This document shows positions 23,245 through 31,488 of a stretch of 64,000 bases of DNA, in pieces; position 1 is the stretch's first letter, and each line of letters begins with the position of its first letter. The stretch comes from an uncultured Oscillospiraceae bacterium (GTDB lineage: Bacteria > Bacillota > Clostridia > Oscillospirales > Oscillospiraceae), in assembly GCA_910587205.1 (NCBI GenBank), contig CAJULZ010000003.1, positions 1 to 64,000 of the forward strand, given 5' to 3'. The notes beneath the pieces were generated by a model that was not told the origin of the DNA, did no database searches, and saw nothing but the letters and a program-made list of their open reading frames with translations. The position numbers and the translations under genes are program-made.

Positions 23245-25086
23245 ATGGATACGGAAATCAAGCTGCCGCGCAGAGAAAAAACCGGCATCATCCTGCGCTA
23301 TCTGCGCGGAAACTGGGGTTTTTTCGTCGCGGCGATCACTTTGGCATACCTGAACACCATCTGCAACGCGGTGATCCCCCAGGTGATCCGGGTAACGGTG
23401 GACTCGGTGCTGGACGACAAAGCGCCGGACCTGCCCGCCTTTATCCAGGGCCTGCTGCCTCTGGAGGGGCTGCGGGCCACCCCTCTGCGGGCGCTGTGGG
23501 CCGCGGCGGGGGCGGTGGTACTGGCCGCGCTGGTGCGGGGCATATGCATCTATGGGATGCGGATCAACCTGGCCAAAGGCTCAGAGGGTTTTGTGAAAAA
23601 GATCCGGGATGACTTGTACAGCCATATCCTGCGCCTGAGCTTCGACTGGCACACCGCCCACGCAACCGGCGATATCATCCAGCGGTGTACTTCCGACGTG
23701 GAGGTGATCCGCACCTTTGTGTGCAACCAGCTCATGGAGGTGCTGCGCACCGCGTTCGTGGTGGTGCTGTATGTGGGCATCATGCTGTCTATGAACTGGC
23801 AGCTGTCCCTGGTGTCCATCGCGTTCATCCCCATCTCGCTGTTGGCCTCCTGGGTGTTTTACGGGAAAATCTCCTCCCGGTTCCTGGCCGCCGACGAGGC
23901 GGAGGGCGCCCTCACCACCTGCGCCCAGGAAAATCTTACCGGCGTGCGGGTGGTGCGGGCCTTTGGCCGGGAGCGGTTTGAGATCGACCGCTTCGGCCAG
24001 AAAAACGACCGCTTTTCCGCCCTGTGGGTGGAGCTGGGCAAGCTGCTCAGCGTGTACTGGGCCTCCGGTGTGCTGCTCACCTGCCTGCAGGTCATGGCAG
24101 TCATCGTGGCCGGGACGGTGGCGGTGGTGAACGGCAGCATCACGTTAGGGGACTTCCAGGCGTTCGTCATCTACAACAGCGCCCTGGCCTGGCCGGTGCG
24201 GTCCCTGGGCCGGGTGCTGTCCGACATGAGCAAGGCGGGGGTGTCCATGGACCGGGTGGGCTACATCCTCCAGGCCTCCGAGGAGCAGGACGCCCTCGAC
24301 GCCAAGGCGGCGGCCCTGGGGGGCGACATCGTGTTCGACCACGTCACCTTCGGCTACGACGGCCAGGAGGTGCTGAAGGACGTGTCCTTCACCATCCCCT
24401 GGGGGTCCACCTTCGCCATCTTGGGGGGCACCGGGTCGGGCAAGTCCACCCTGGTGCACCTGCTGGACCGCCTCTACGACCTGGGGGAGGGCCAGGGTTC
24501 CATCACCATCGGCGGGGTGGACATCCGGGACATGAAGCGGGAGGACCTGCGCCGGCAGATCGGCCTGGTGCTCCAGGAGCCCTTCCTGTTCTCCCAGACC
24601 ATCCGGGAGAACATCGCCGCCACCCGGCCCGGCGCTTCCGAGGACGAGCTGCACCGCTGCGCGGACATCGCCTGCGTGGACGAGGCCATCACCGAGCTGG
24701 CCGAGGGCTATGAGACGGTGGTGGGGGAGCGGGGGGTCACCCTGTCCGGCGGGCAGAAGCAGCGGGTGGCCATCGCCCGGATGCTGCTGCAAAACGCGCC
24801 GGTGATGGTGTTTGACGACTCCCTGTCCGCGGTGGACGCGGAGACGGACGCCAAAATCCGCGCCGCCCTGAAGCAGCGCATGGCGGACGCCACGGTGGTG
24901 CTCATCTCCCACCGGGTGACCACCCTGATGCAGGCGGACCGCATCCTGGTGCTGGACGGCGGGCGGGTGGCGGACATGGGCACCCACACCGAGCTCATCG
25001 CCCGCCCGGGCATCTACAAGGAAATCTACGACATCCAGATGAGCAGCGACGACCGCGCGCTCATCCAGGAAGGGGGGGAGGCGTAA
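23245..25086 (+). CDS. heterodimeric ABC exporter, subunit 1 (BmrC-like, degenerate site)
   Basis: 613 aa: six membrane helices in the first 320 residues, then the nucleotide-binding domain with Walker A GGTGSGKST (about 393), LSGGQKQR (about 501) and Walker B VMVFDDSLSAVD. The catalytic Glu after Walker B is Asp, the mark of the inactive site in heterodimeric exporters such as BmrCD or TM287/288. AAAGGAGG precedes the ATG. The downstream gene overlaps by 1 nt and encodes the partner. Likely exports a drug or peptide; regulation by attenuation points to a ribosome-targeting compound. Confidence 0.9.
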   Translation: MDTEIKLPRREKTGIILRYLRGNWGFFVAAITLAYLNTICNAVIPQVIRVTVDSVLDDKAPDLPAFIQGLLPLEGLRATPLRALWAAAGAVVLAALVRGICIYGMRINLAKGSEGFVKKIRDDLYSHILRLSFDWHTAHATGDIIQRCTSDVEVIRTFVCNQLMEVLRTAFVVVLYVGIMLSMNWQLSLVSIAFIPISLLASWVFYGKISSRFLAADEAEGALTTCAQENLTGVRVVRAFGRERFEIDRFGQKNDRFSALWVELGKLLSVYWASGVLLTCLQVMAVIVAGTVAVVNGSITLGDFQAFVIYNSALAWPVRSLGRVLSDMSKAGVSMDRVGYILQASEEQDALDAKAAALGGDIVFDHVTFGYDGQEVLKDVSFTIPWGSTFAILGGTGSGKSTLVHLLDRLYDLGEGQGSITIGGVDIRDMKREDLRRQIGLVLQEPFLFSQTIRENIAATRPGASEDELHRCADIACVDEAITELAEGYETVVGERGVTLSGGQKQRVAIARMLLQNAPVMVFDDSLSAVDAETDAKIRAALKQRMADATVVLISHRVTTLMQADRILVLDGGRVADMGTHTELIARPGIYKEIYDIQMSSDDRALIQEGGEA

Positions 25087-26915
25087 TGGCCGCCTTTGAC
25101 GAAAAAGAATATACCCAATCCTTTGACCTGAACATCTGGAAACGGCTGCTGCCCACGGTGGCCCGGTTCAAGAAATACGCCGTGGGCATGATCGTCTTCT
25201 GCGGGCTGTCCGCGGTGGTGGACGTGTCCCTGCCCCTGTTCCAGAAGTACGCCATCAGCCACTTCATCGGCGGCAACACCCTGGACGGGCTGGGTCCCTT
25301 TATTGCCAGCTACGCGGTGGGGATCCTGCTCATGAGCCTGCTGTGCGTCACCAGCACCCGGGCGGCCATGCACATTGAGATGTACATGGGCCGGGACCTG
25401 CGCCGTGACCTGTTCCAGCACCTGCAGACCCTGTCCCTGTCCTTTTACAACGTCACCCCGGTGGGCTACCTGCTCACCCGGGTGATGAACGACACCAACC
25501 GCATCGCAGGCAACGTAGCCTGGGGGCTGATGGACATCGCCGACGCGCTGTTCTACGTGGCGGGGACGTTCATCGCCATGCTGCTGCTGGACTGGCGGCT
25601 GGCCCTGGTGGTCATCGTCATCGTGCCGGTGGTGGCCGCCCTCACCGGGTGGTTCCAGCCCCGCATCCTCCACTGGAACCGGAAGGTGCGCAAGATCAAC
25701 TCCAAAATCACCGGGGCCTTCAACGAGGGCATCACCGGGGCCAAGACCTCCAAAACCCTGGTCATTGAGGACCAGAGCATCGCCGCCTTCCGGGACCTCA
25801 CCGGCACCATGCGGGCCTCCGGCGTACGGGCGGCCCGGCTCAACGCGGTGTATATCCCCCTCACCCTGTTTTTCTCCACCATGGCGGTGGCCATCGTGCT
25901 GCTGCGGGGGGGCTTCCTGGTGGTGGAGCAGGTGCTGGATATCGCCACCCTGTCCGCCTTCATCACCTACGCCATGGGCATTTTCGAGCCCGTCCAGAAC
26001 CTGACGGGCAACTTGGCGGAGTTCATCGCCCTCCAGGCGTCCATTGAGCGGGTCACCGGCCTGCTGGAGGAACAGCCCCAGATTACCGACACCCCCGAGG
26101 TCATCGAAAAATACGGCGACGCCTTCCATCCCAAACGGGAGAACTGGGAACCCCTGGAGGGCGAGATTGAGTTCAAGGATGTGACCTTCCGCTACCCCGA
26201 CGGCGGGGACAACGTGCTGGAGCACTTCTCCCTGCGCATACCCGCAGGGGCCACCGTCGCCATTGTAGGCGAGACGGGGGCGGGTAAATCCACCCTGGTG
26301 AACCTGGCCTGCCGGTTCTTCGAGCCCACCCAGGGGCAGATCCTGATCGACGGTCGGGACTACCGGGAGCGCAGCCAGCTGTGGCTCCATTCCAACATCG
26401 GCTATGTGCTGCAAAGCCCCCACCTGTTTTCGGGCACCGTCCGGGACAACATCCGCTATGGCCGTCTGGACGCCACTGACGCCGAGGTGGAGGCGGCGGC
26501 CCGGGCCGTATCCGCGGACACCGTGGTGGCCAAGCTGCCCAATGGCTGGGACAGCGGCGTGGGAGAGGGAGGCGACCGCCTGTCCACCGGGGAAAAACAG
26601 CTCATCTCCTTTGCCCGGGCGGTGCTGGCCGACCCGCGCATCTTCGTGCTGGACGAGGCCACCTCCTCCATCGACACCCAGACGGAGCAGCTCATTCAGC
26701 AGGCCATTGACCATCTGCTGCGGGACCGCACCTCCTTCCTTATCGCCCACCGCCTGTCCACCATCCGCAAGGCGGATATGATCCTGGTGGTGCGGGACGG
26801 CAAAATTGTGGAGCAGGGCACCCACGAATCGCTGCTCAAGGCCCGGGGTTACTACCACGACTTGTACAGCAAGCAGTTTGCCGAGGAAAACGCGGCAAAG
26901 GTGCTGGGGGCATAA
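25086..26915 (+). CDS. heterodimeric ABC exporter, subunit 2 (BmrD-like)
   Basis: 609 aa with six membrane helices and an ATPase domain: Walker A GETGAGKST (about 395), signature LSTGEKQL instead of LSGGQ (about 498), and an intact Walker B plus catalytic Glu (IFVLDEATSS). Its altered signature faces the Asp-containing site of subunit 1, so the pair has one consensus and one degenerate ATP site, as in BmrCD. Starts in the TAATG overlap with subunit 1. Ends before a strong hairpin. Confidence 0.9.
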   Translation: MAAFDEKEYTQSFDLNIWKRLLPTVARFKKYAVGMIVFCGLSAVVDVSLPLFQKYAISHFIGGNTLDGLGPFIASYAVGILLMSLLCVTSTRAAMHIEMYMGRDLRRDLFQHLQTLSLSFYNVTPVGYLLTRVMNDTNRIAGNVAWGLMDIADALFYVAGTFIAMLLLDWRLALVVIVIVPVVAALTGWFQPRILHWNRKVRKINSKITGAFNEGITGAKTSKTLVIEDQSIAAFRDLTGTMRASGVRAARLNAVYIPLTLFFSTMAVAIVLLRGGFLVVEQVLDIATLSAFITYAMGIFEPVQNLTGNLAEFIALQASIERVTGLLEEQPQITDTPEVIEKYGDAFHPKRENWEPLEGEIEFKDVTFRYPDGGDNVLEHFSLRIPAGATVAIVGETGAGKSTLVNLACRFFEPTQGQILIDGRDYRERSQLWLHSNIGYVLQSPHLFSGTVRDNIRYGRLDATDAEVEAAARAVSADTVVAKLPNGWDSGVGEGGDRLSTGEKQLISFARAVLADPRIFVLDEATSSIDTQTEQLIQQAIDHLLRDRTSFLIAHRLSTIRKADMILVVRDGKIVEQGTHESLLKARGYYHDLYSKQFAEENAAKVLGA

Positions 26916-26950
26916 AAAATGCCCCCAGGGGTGGTAATCCCAAAAACCGC

Positions 26951-26984
26951 AGGGGGCGGCGTGACATTTGTCACGCCGCCCCCT
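26951..26984. terminator. bidirectional hairpin between the ABC operon and the ZIP gene
   Basis: A 15-bp perfect stem (AGGGGGCGGCGTGAC and complement, loop ATTT) lies between two convergent genes and has TTT after it on the plus strand and GGTTTTTGG further on the minus strand. A second stem (CTGGGGGCAT/ATGCCCCCAG, 26905-26929) overlaps the ABC stop codon. Confidence 0.7.
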
Positions 26985-27014
26985 TTCCGTCCGTCCGGAC
27001 CTCGGGCAGGCCCT

Positions 27015-27785
27015 TCACCCCAGCGCCACATCCAGCGCCAGCATGATGGTAAATCCCGCCGCGAAAAACAGCGTCCCCAGGTTGGAGTGCTCCCCGGCAG
27101 ACGTCTCCGGGATCAGCTCCTCCACCACCACGTAAATCATAGCCCCCGCCGCGAAGCTGAGCAAATAGGGCAGCGCCGGGAGCACCCACCCCGCCGCCCA
27201 GATGGTCAGCACCGCCGCCAGCGGCTCTGCCGCGCCGGACAGCACCCCGTATAGGAACGCCCGTCCCTTCCCCACCCCAGCCCCCCGGAGGGGCATGGAG
27301 ATGATCGCCCCCTCCGGGAAGTTCTGGAGGGCAATGCCAATGGATAGGGCCACGGTCCCGGCGGCAGTGATGCCGCTGTTTCCCGCCATCCAGCCTGCCA
27401 GCACCACCCCCACCGCCATCCCCTCCGGAATGTTGTGCAGCGTAACGGCCAGCACCAGCATCGTAGTCCGCTTCAGCCGGGTATGGGGGCCCTCCGGCCG
27501 GCTGCTGCCCTGGTGCAGGTGGGGCACCATCCGGTCCAAAGCCAGCAGGAACAGCACGCCCAGCCAGAACCCAACCACCGCCGGGAGGAATGCCCACCGG
27601 CCCATATCCGCCGCCTGCTCCATGGCGGGAACCAGCAGGCTCCAGACGGATGCCGCCGTCATCACCCCGGCCGCGAACCCCGTGAGCACCCGCTGAACCA
27701 TCGCGTGCAGCCCGCTCCCCATGAAAAAGACACAGGCAGCGCCCAAAACCGTACCTATAAACGGGAGCAGTATCCCTTGCAGCAC
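27015..27785 (-). CDS. ZIP-family divalent metal transporter
   Basis: 256 aa, eight membrane helices. Helix 4 carries HNIPEG and helix 5 QNFPEG, the metal-binding pair of ZIP proteins (the second His is Gln here, as in the bacterial ZupT/GufA branch), with a short His-containing loop (MVPHLHQG) between helices 3 and 4. Imports Zn2+ or other divalent ions. A TTGACA-17-TAAACT promoter with an overlapping TTAG-type operator lies upstream, so metal-dependent repression is likely. Confidence 0.88.
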   Translation of the reverse strand: MLQGILLPFIGTVLGAACVFFMGSGLHAMVQRVLTGFAAGVMTAASVWSLLVPAMEQAADMGRWAFLPAVVGFWLGVLFLLALDRMVPHLHQGSSRPEGPHTRLKRTTMLVLAVTLHNIPEGMAVGVVLAGWMAGNSGITAAGTVALSIGIALQNFPEGAIISMPLRGAGVGKGRAFLYGVLSGAAEPLAAVLTIWAAGWVLPALPYLLSFAAGAMIYVVVEELIPETSAGEHSNLGTLFFAAGFTIMLALDVALG

Positions 27786-27817
27786 TTGTGTCGGCAGCGT
27801 AACCGCCCCATTCCTTG

Positions 27818-27869
27818 GTTAGATTTAGCTAACTACTGTTAGTTTATAACAATACACGCTGGTTGTCAA
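27818..27869 (-). promoter_or_regulatory. promoter and probable metal-responsive operator of the ZIP gene
   Basis: Minus strand: TTGACA (27869-27864), 17 bp, TAAACT (27846-27841). From the -10 into the start region the sequence contains GTTAG three times and the palindrome TTAGCTAA, resembling DtxR/MntR-type sites built from TTAG repeats. The promoter is clear; the regulator family is a guess. Confidence 0.5.
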
Positions 27870-27990
27870 CCCCCCGCGTTCCCGGCAGGCGACTGATTCG
27901 GTCAATATTTTGTGCAGTTCCCCCTCCCAAAAATCCCCCAATTTATGCCAAAAATACGCCGCAGCGCCCGTCCCTCCCACTGGCCGTTCG

Positions 27991-28719
27991 TCAAGGGGCC
28001 GTCCCCGCGCCGGCTGTGAACAGGCTTTCATAAACCTTTTGACTCTTCGGCCCGGAGGTCTGCAAAAACGAGTAGAGCGCCCAGTAAATGTTTGTCTTCT
28101 CGCTGATCCGGTTTAGATTGACGTCAGCGCCCGGCGAAAACAGGAACCCCGCCGTATCATCGCTGCCGCGGATCCCCTGCAAAAACCGTTCCTCTCCGAT
28201 TTCGGTGAAAAACCGTTCCATCAGCTCCGGTATATCCGTGCCGCGCAGCGGCTGCAGCGAAAGGCGCAGCGCAGCGGCGTTCTCCTCATCCTGGAAAAAC
28301 CGGCTGGACATAAATATCTTTTCCGCGCCGGAAAATACCCAGCCGAACTTCGCGGCAGGGAACGCCGAACGGGTTTTTTTCCAGTAGACGTCCCAGCCCA
28401 CCCACTGGTCGATCCCCCACCAGTTCTCGTCCACATTATACCGGAATTCAGGAAACCATTTGACACTGGAAATATTGACCACATTGGGGACATCCCGAAA
28501 AGCCGCCAGGTTTCCCACCCTTCCCATCACGTTGAGCGGATCCAGCTCTTCACAGACGCAGTCAATTTGAAATGGAGGCTGCAAATAGTCATCGATCTCG
28601 ATTGTAAAGGCCTCTGCCGCCGTCCGCGTCACGCCGCAATAAACCCCGCATTGGTTTAAATAGTCTGCCGCCGTCCCTATATACTCGGCCGGACGCTCCC
28701 CTAATACCAGCAATTCCAT
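27991..28719 (-). CDS. unrecognised protein, last gene of the tubulin-like/vWA cluster
   Basis: 242 aa, soluble, no signal peptide, rich in aromatic residues (KWFPEFRYNVDENWWGIDQWVGWDVYW). No family recognised and no catalytic motif seen. It follows the 196-aa gene by 11 nt in the same leftward operon. The C-terminal third (RISEKTNIYWALYSFLQTSGPKSQKVYESLF) is helical. Because all six genes are tightly arranged on one strand, it is probably a dedicated partner of the tubulin-like protein system. Confidence 0.6.
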   Translation of the reverse strand: MELLVLGERPAEYIGTAADYLNQCGVYCGVTRTAAEAFTIEIDDYLQPPFQIDCVCEELDPLNVMGRVGNLAAFRDVPNVVNISSVKWFPEFRYNVDENWWGIDQWVGWDVYWKKTRSAFPAAKFGWVFSGAEKIFMSSRFFQDEENAAALRLSLQPLRGTDIPELMERFFTEIGEERFLQGIRGSDDTAGFLFSPGADVNLNRISEKTNIYWALYSFLQTSGPKSQKVYESLFTAGAGTAP

Positions 28720-28730
28720 ACGCTCCGCTC

Positions 28731-29321
28731 CTATATCCTTCTAAACGCCGAACGCAAGCCTTTTGTGCATCCCCGATCCTCAAAAAAGCGGACGTCCTCG
28801 CCCCGCTCCAAATAGATGCAAAACCGCTTATCTGTGTCAACCTCATACACGGGATCCAACATGCTCCCGCCCCTGGTAATCCGGTAGTACAGCTTTTCCT
28901 CCCCTGTCTCCAGCTCCAGCGCCTTGACCGGGTACGGCCCAAACACAAAGCGCTTGCGCAGGCATATGACGGGAACAGTCACCCGGCGCGGCGCACAGCC
29001 GGGCTCCACATGGCAGCCCCGGCTCCCCAGGCAGAGCGCGCACCCCTCCTGATCCAGCATCGCGGGATACAGCGCATAGCCGTGGGGGCCGCCGTCATAG
29101 GCGGTCGAACGGTACGTTTTCGACCGGCGGTGATAGAGGTATGGCCGTTCCCCCTTTTTCTGATAGTCCTCCAGCGTCATTTTGCCGTCCCACAGGAAAA
29201 CGGCGCACAAATCGAACGGACTGCCCAGGACAAAATCCCAAATCAGCAGCTCTGCGCCGCTGTCCACATGCGCGTCCACAATCCCATGCGTCCTGCCCAT
29301 ATCCTTGATTTCCCAATTCAT
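28731..29321 (-). CDS. unrecognised protein of the tubulin-like/vWA cluster
   Basis: 196 aa from ATG 29321 (GGGGGGAA upstream); the frame is open for 25 more codons without a ribosome site. Predominantly beta-strand pattern with aromatic residues (LLIWDFVLGSPFDLCAVFLWDGKMTLEDY) and a central CALCLGSRGCHVEPGC cluster with four cysteines that could bind metal. No family recognised. 38 nt after the 631-aa gene and 11 nt before the 242-aa gene. Confidence 0.6.
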   Translation of the reverse strand: MNWEIKDMGRTHGIVDAHVDSGAELLIWDFVLGSPFDLCAVFLWDGKMTLEDYQKKGERPYLYHRRSKTYRSTAYDGGPHGYALYPAMLDQEGCALCLGSRGCHVEPGCAPRRVTVPVICLRKRFVFGPYPVKALELETGEEKLYYRITRGGSMLDPVYEVDTDKRFCIYLERGEDVRFFEDRGCTKGLRSAFRRI

Positions 29322-29359
29322 CCGGTTCCCCCCATGTGCCGGCGCGCGCAAAACGCGCG

Positions 29360-31255
29360 TCAGCATAGATGCTGATAGTAAAACGCCGCCGGGCACCCCA
29401 TATACTCCGTGTCATAAACAATATATTGGGCATCCTTCTGCCCGCGCGCATACTTTAAAAAGGCGTCTCCGGGATGGCCCATCAGGAAAATATAGGGCGC
29501 GGTATTGGGGATCTGCGTCCGCGTCAGCAGGCATATGTGATCCTTCAAATTGGCAAGCGCCTCGCCATACACGCCGCTGTCCGGCTCGCAGTACGGTTTG
29601 ACGCCTTTCAGCCGCCGGGCATACAGCCAGTCCGCGCACTGTTCGATGGACCGGTCCATATATTCCGCGTCAACGTCCTCCTCCAGCAGACCGTTGAGGA
29701 TGCCGCAGATATGCTGGAGCTCTCCCGCCATATTTTCCAGCTCCCCGGCAACCTCCTCCCGGTACGCCTGGATCAAATGCCGCTCCCCATCGCAGCAGTC
29801 CTCCGCCAGCTCCTCCAAACCCTCCCGGGCGCCCAGGCAGAACTGCGCGAACAGGCCGCACCGCCCTTCCATCCGGTGCGCCCAATTTTCGGCGTAGTAC
29901 TCCATATCCTGGAGGCACTGCTCAAAAACCGTCCCCGCCAGCCTCCTGCCCTGGAGCTCAGCCCACTCCTTCAAAACCCGGTACTGCTCGTACCGGCGGT
30001 TCCGCAAAAACCAGTGCGCCCAGCGGTTGGTCTTTACCCCGGCGGTTTTCCACTGGGCATATTCACGCTCATTCTCCCGGCAGGCTTCCTGGTTCCATTC
30101 ACGGTATTTCTGGAGTTCTCCGGTCGCCTTTTGGAACACCGCTCGGCAGCAGTCCTTTTGGACGATGCCTTCGCCCGGCTGGAATAAGGCATCCATCAGC
30201 CACATCTTCATCTCGCGCCGGCAGTACCGTTCCATGTACCGTCTAAATTTTTCCTCCAGCTGCTCCTGCTGAAACCGCATATAAGCGTCCGCGTTGCCTT
30301 GGAAGCAGCGGGAAACGACCTCCTGGTTGGTATACTGGGAAATCGCCTCCCTCCCCACGCCTTCATAAAGCCCGATCTTCAAGATACCGGGATACGTGCT
30401 TTTTACATCTTGCAAAATATCAAATCCAAGCCCGTCCAGGTTCAGGCGGCCCGCCGCGGCCTCCGGCCGGGCGGGCGCCTGCCGGACGCGCTCCAGCATT
30501 TCGTGGCGGATGACGCGCTTTACCGCCGCCTCGTCCAGGGCTATCCGAACCCGGCCCAGGGCCAGGAGCTTGCTTCCCAGCTCCTCCGACTCCTCCAGCA
30601 AGCGCTCATGGATGTACGCGCTGCCGGCGCCCGACGATGACCGGCAGTTTGTCAATACAATAGAATCCAGCACGGTTTCAAACCGTTCCGAATATTTTTC
30701 CACCAGGCGCTCCTCATTGGTGATATCGGACACCAGGAAAATATACCGCGCCCAATCCTCCCCCGCAAGGGGCTTCAGTCCGTCGATCAGGGCCTGAAGC
30801 TCCAGTCCCCCGCCGGGGATGAACGGTTCTTTCGCCATCACGTAAAAATCAACATATACATGGTTGCGGTACGCGCTTTTTAAATCATTATAAACCCGCT
30901 CGCAAACCGCGCGTTCTCTGCTGTAGTCGTCGCTGCCCTCCAAGATCGCGCACACCGTGATATCCTTGCCCCGGCAGTATTTGTGCAGCTTGGTACGGCG
31001 GACCGCAGCGGCAAGCTGCCGCCGGTACGGCGCGCCGGGGCCGGGCCCGCCCAGCTCAATGCCCACCACCCTGCCATCGTCAATTTGGGCCTTGACACTG
31101 TCGTAGGCCTGCATGACGATACAGCGATCCAAGTTCCCCATGCGGTTGAGCAGCATGGAAAACTCGGCTTTCGCCTGACTGGAAAAAAGCAGAAATAGGA
31201 CCGGGTTTTCCAACAGGCGGCTACAGCCTGTCCCAAAATCCCCATCCGTTCCCAT
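29360..31255 (-). CDS. large unrecognised protein of the tubulin-like/vWA cluster
   Basis: About 631 aa. I prefer ATG 31255 because GGAGGTG lies 9 nt upstream; an earlier ATG pair at 31276/31273 has no site. Residues 1-230 look like an alpha/beta domain (RCIVMQAYDSVKAQIDDGRVVGIELGGPG, DWARYIFLVSDITNEERLVEKY, ETVLDSIVLTNC), with a strand-turn layout that could be a distant nucleotide-binding or tubulin-like fold, though no GGGTGSG loop is present. Residues 250-560 are almost all charged helix, rich in Arg, Glu, Trp and Cys. No signal or membrane segment. Separated from the tubulin-like gene by 233 nt containing a perfect 22-bp stem. Confidence 0.6.
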   Translation of the reverse strand: MGTDGDFGTGCSRLLENPVLFLLFSSQAKAEFSMLLNRMGNLDRCIVMQAYDSVKAQIDDGRVVGIELGGPGPGAPYRRQLAAAVRRTKLHKYCRGKDITVCAILEGSDDYSRERAVCERVYNDLKSAYRNHVYVDFYVMAKEPFIPGGGLELQALIDGLKPLAGEDWARYIFLVSDITNEERLVEKYSERFETVLDSIVLTNCRSSSGAGSAYIHERLLEESEELGSKLLALGRVRIALDEAAVKRVIRHEMLERVRQAPARPEAAAGRLNLDGLGFDILQDVKSTYPGILKIGLYEGVGREAISQYTNQEVVSRCFQGNADAYMRFQQEQLEEKFRRYMERYCRREMKMWLMDALFQPGEGIVQKDCCRAVFQKATGELQKYREWNQEACRENEREYAQWKTAGVKTNRWAHWFLRNRRYEQYRVLKEWAELQGRRLAGTVFEQCLQDMEYYAENWAHRMEGRCGLFAQFCLGAREGLEELAEDCCDGERHLIQAYREEVAGELENMAGELQHICGILNGLLEEDVDAEYMDRSIEQCADWLYARRLKGVKPYCEPDSGVYGEALANLKDHICLLTRTQIPNTAPYIFLMGHPGDAFLKYARGQKDAQYIVYDTEYMGCPAAFYYQHLC

Positions 31256-31280
31256 AGGCGTTCTCACCTCCATCATGTAT

Positions 31281-31329
31281 CGTCAGCATGATTGGAAATC
31301 GGTAAAGCCGATTTCCAATCATGCTGACG
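31281..31329. repeat. perfect 22-bp inverted repeat with 5-nt loop
   Basis: Arms 31281-31302 and 31308-31329 are perfectly complementary (begin CGTCAGCATGATTGG), loop TAAAG. No T run follows on either strand, so it is not a normal terminator. It lies 26 nt before the likely start of the 631-aa gene. The rest of 31330-31488 shows only a GC-rich segment without a convincing frame. Confidence 0.65.
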
Positions 31330-31488
31330 GTGAAGTCCGGCACAAGGCCGGTTCGCGGCCCGTGGACTGCATAAACGCCCACAGGTTAAAAAGAAGTATT
31401 TACCTCTCTTCAACCGCGTCGGCGATACAGCGGAACCCTTCTCCAAGGAGCCGGGTCCCCTCCCGTTCAAGACGCCCCGCAGCGGCCC

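Noticed and set aside
31273..31470. 65-codon minus-strand frame across the 22-bp stem
   Set aside because: It runs through the palindrome and has no protein-like pattern.
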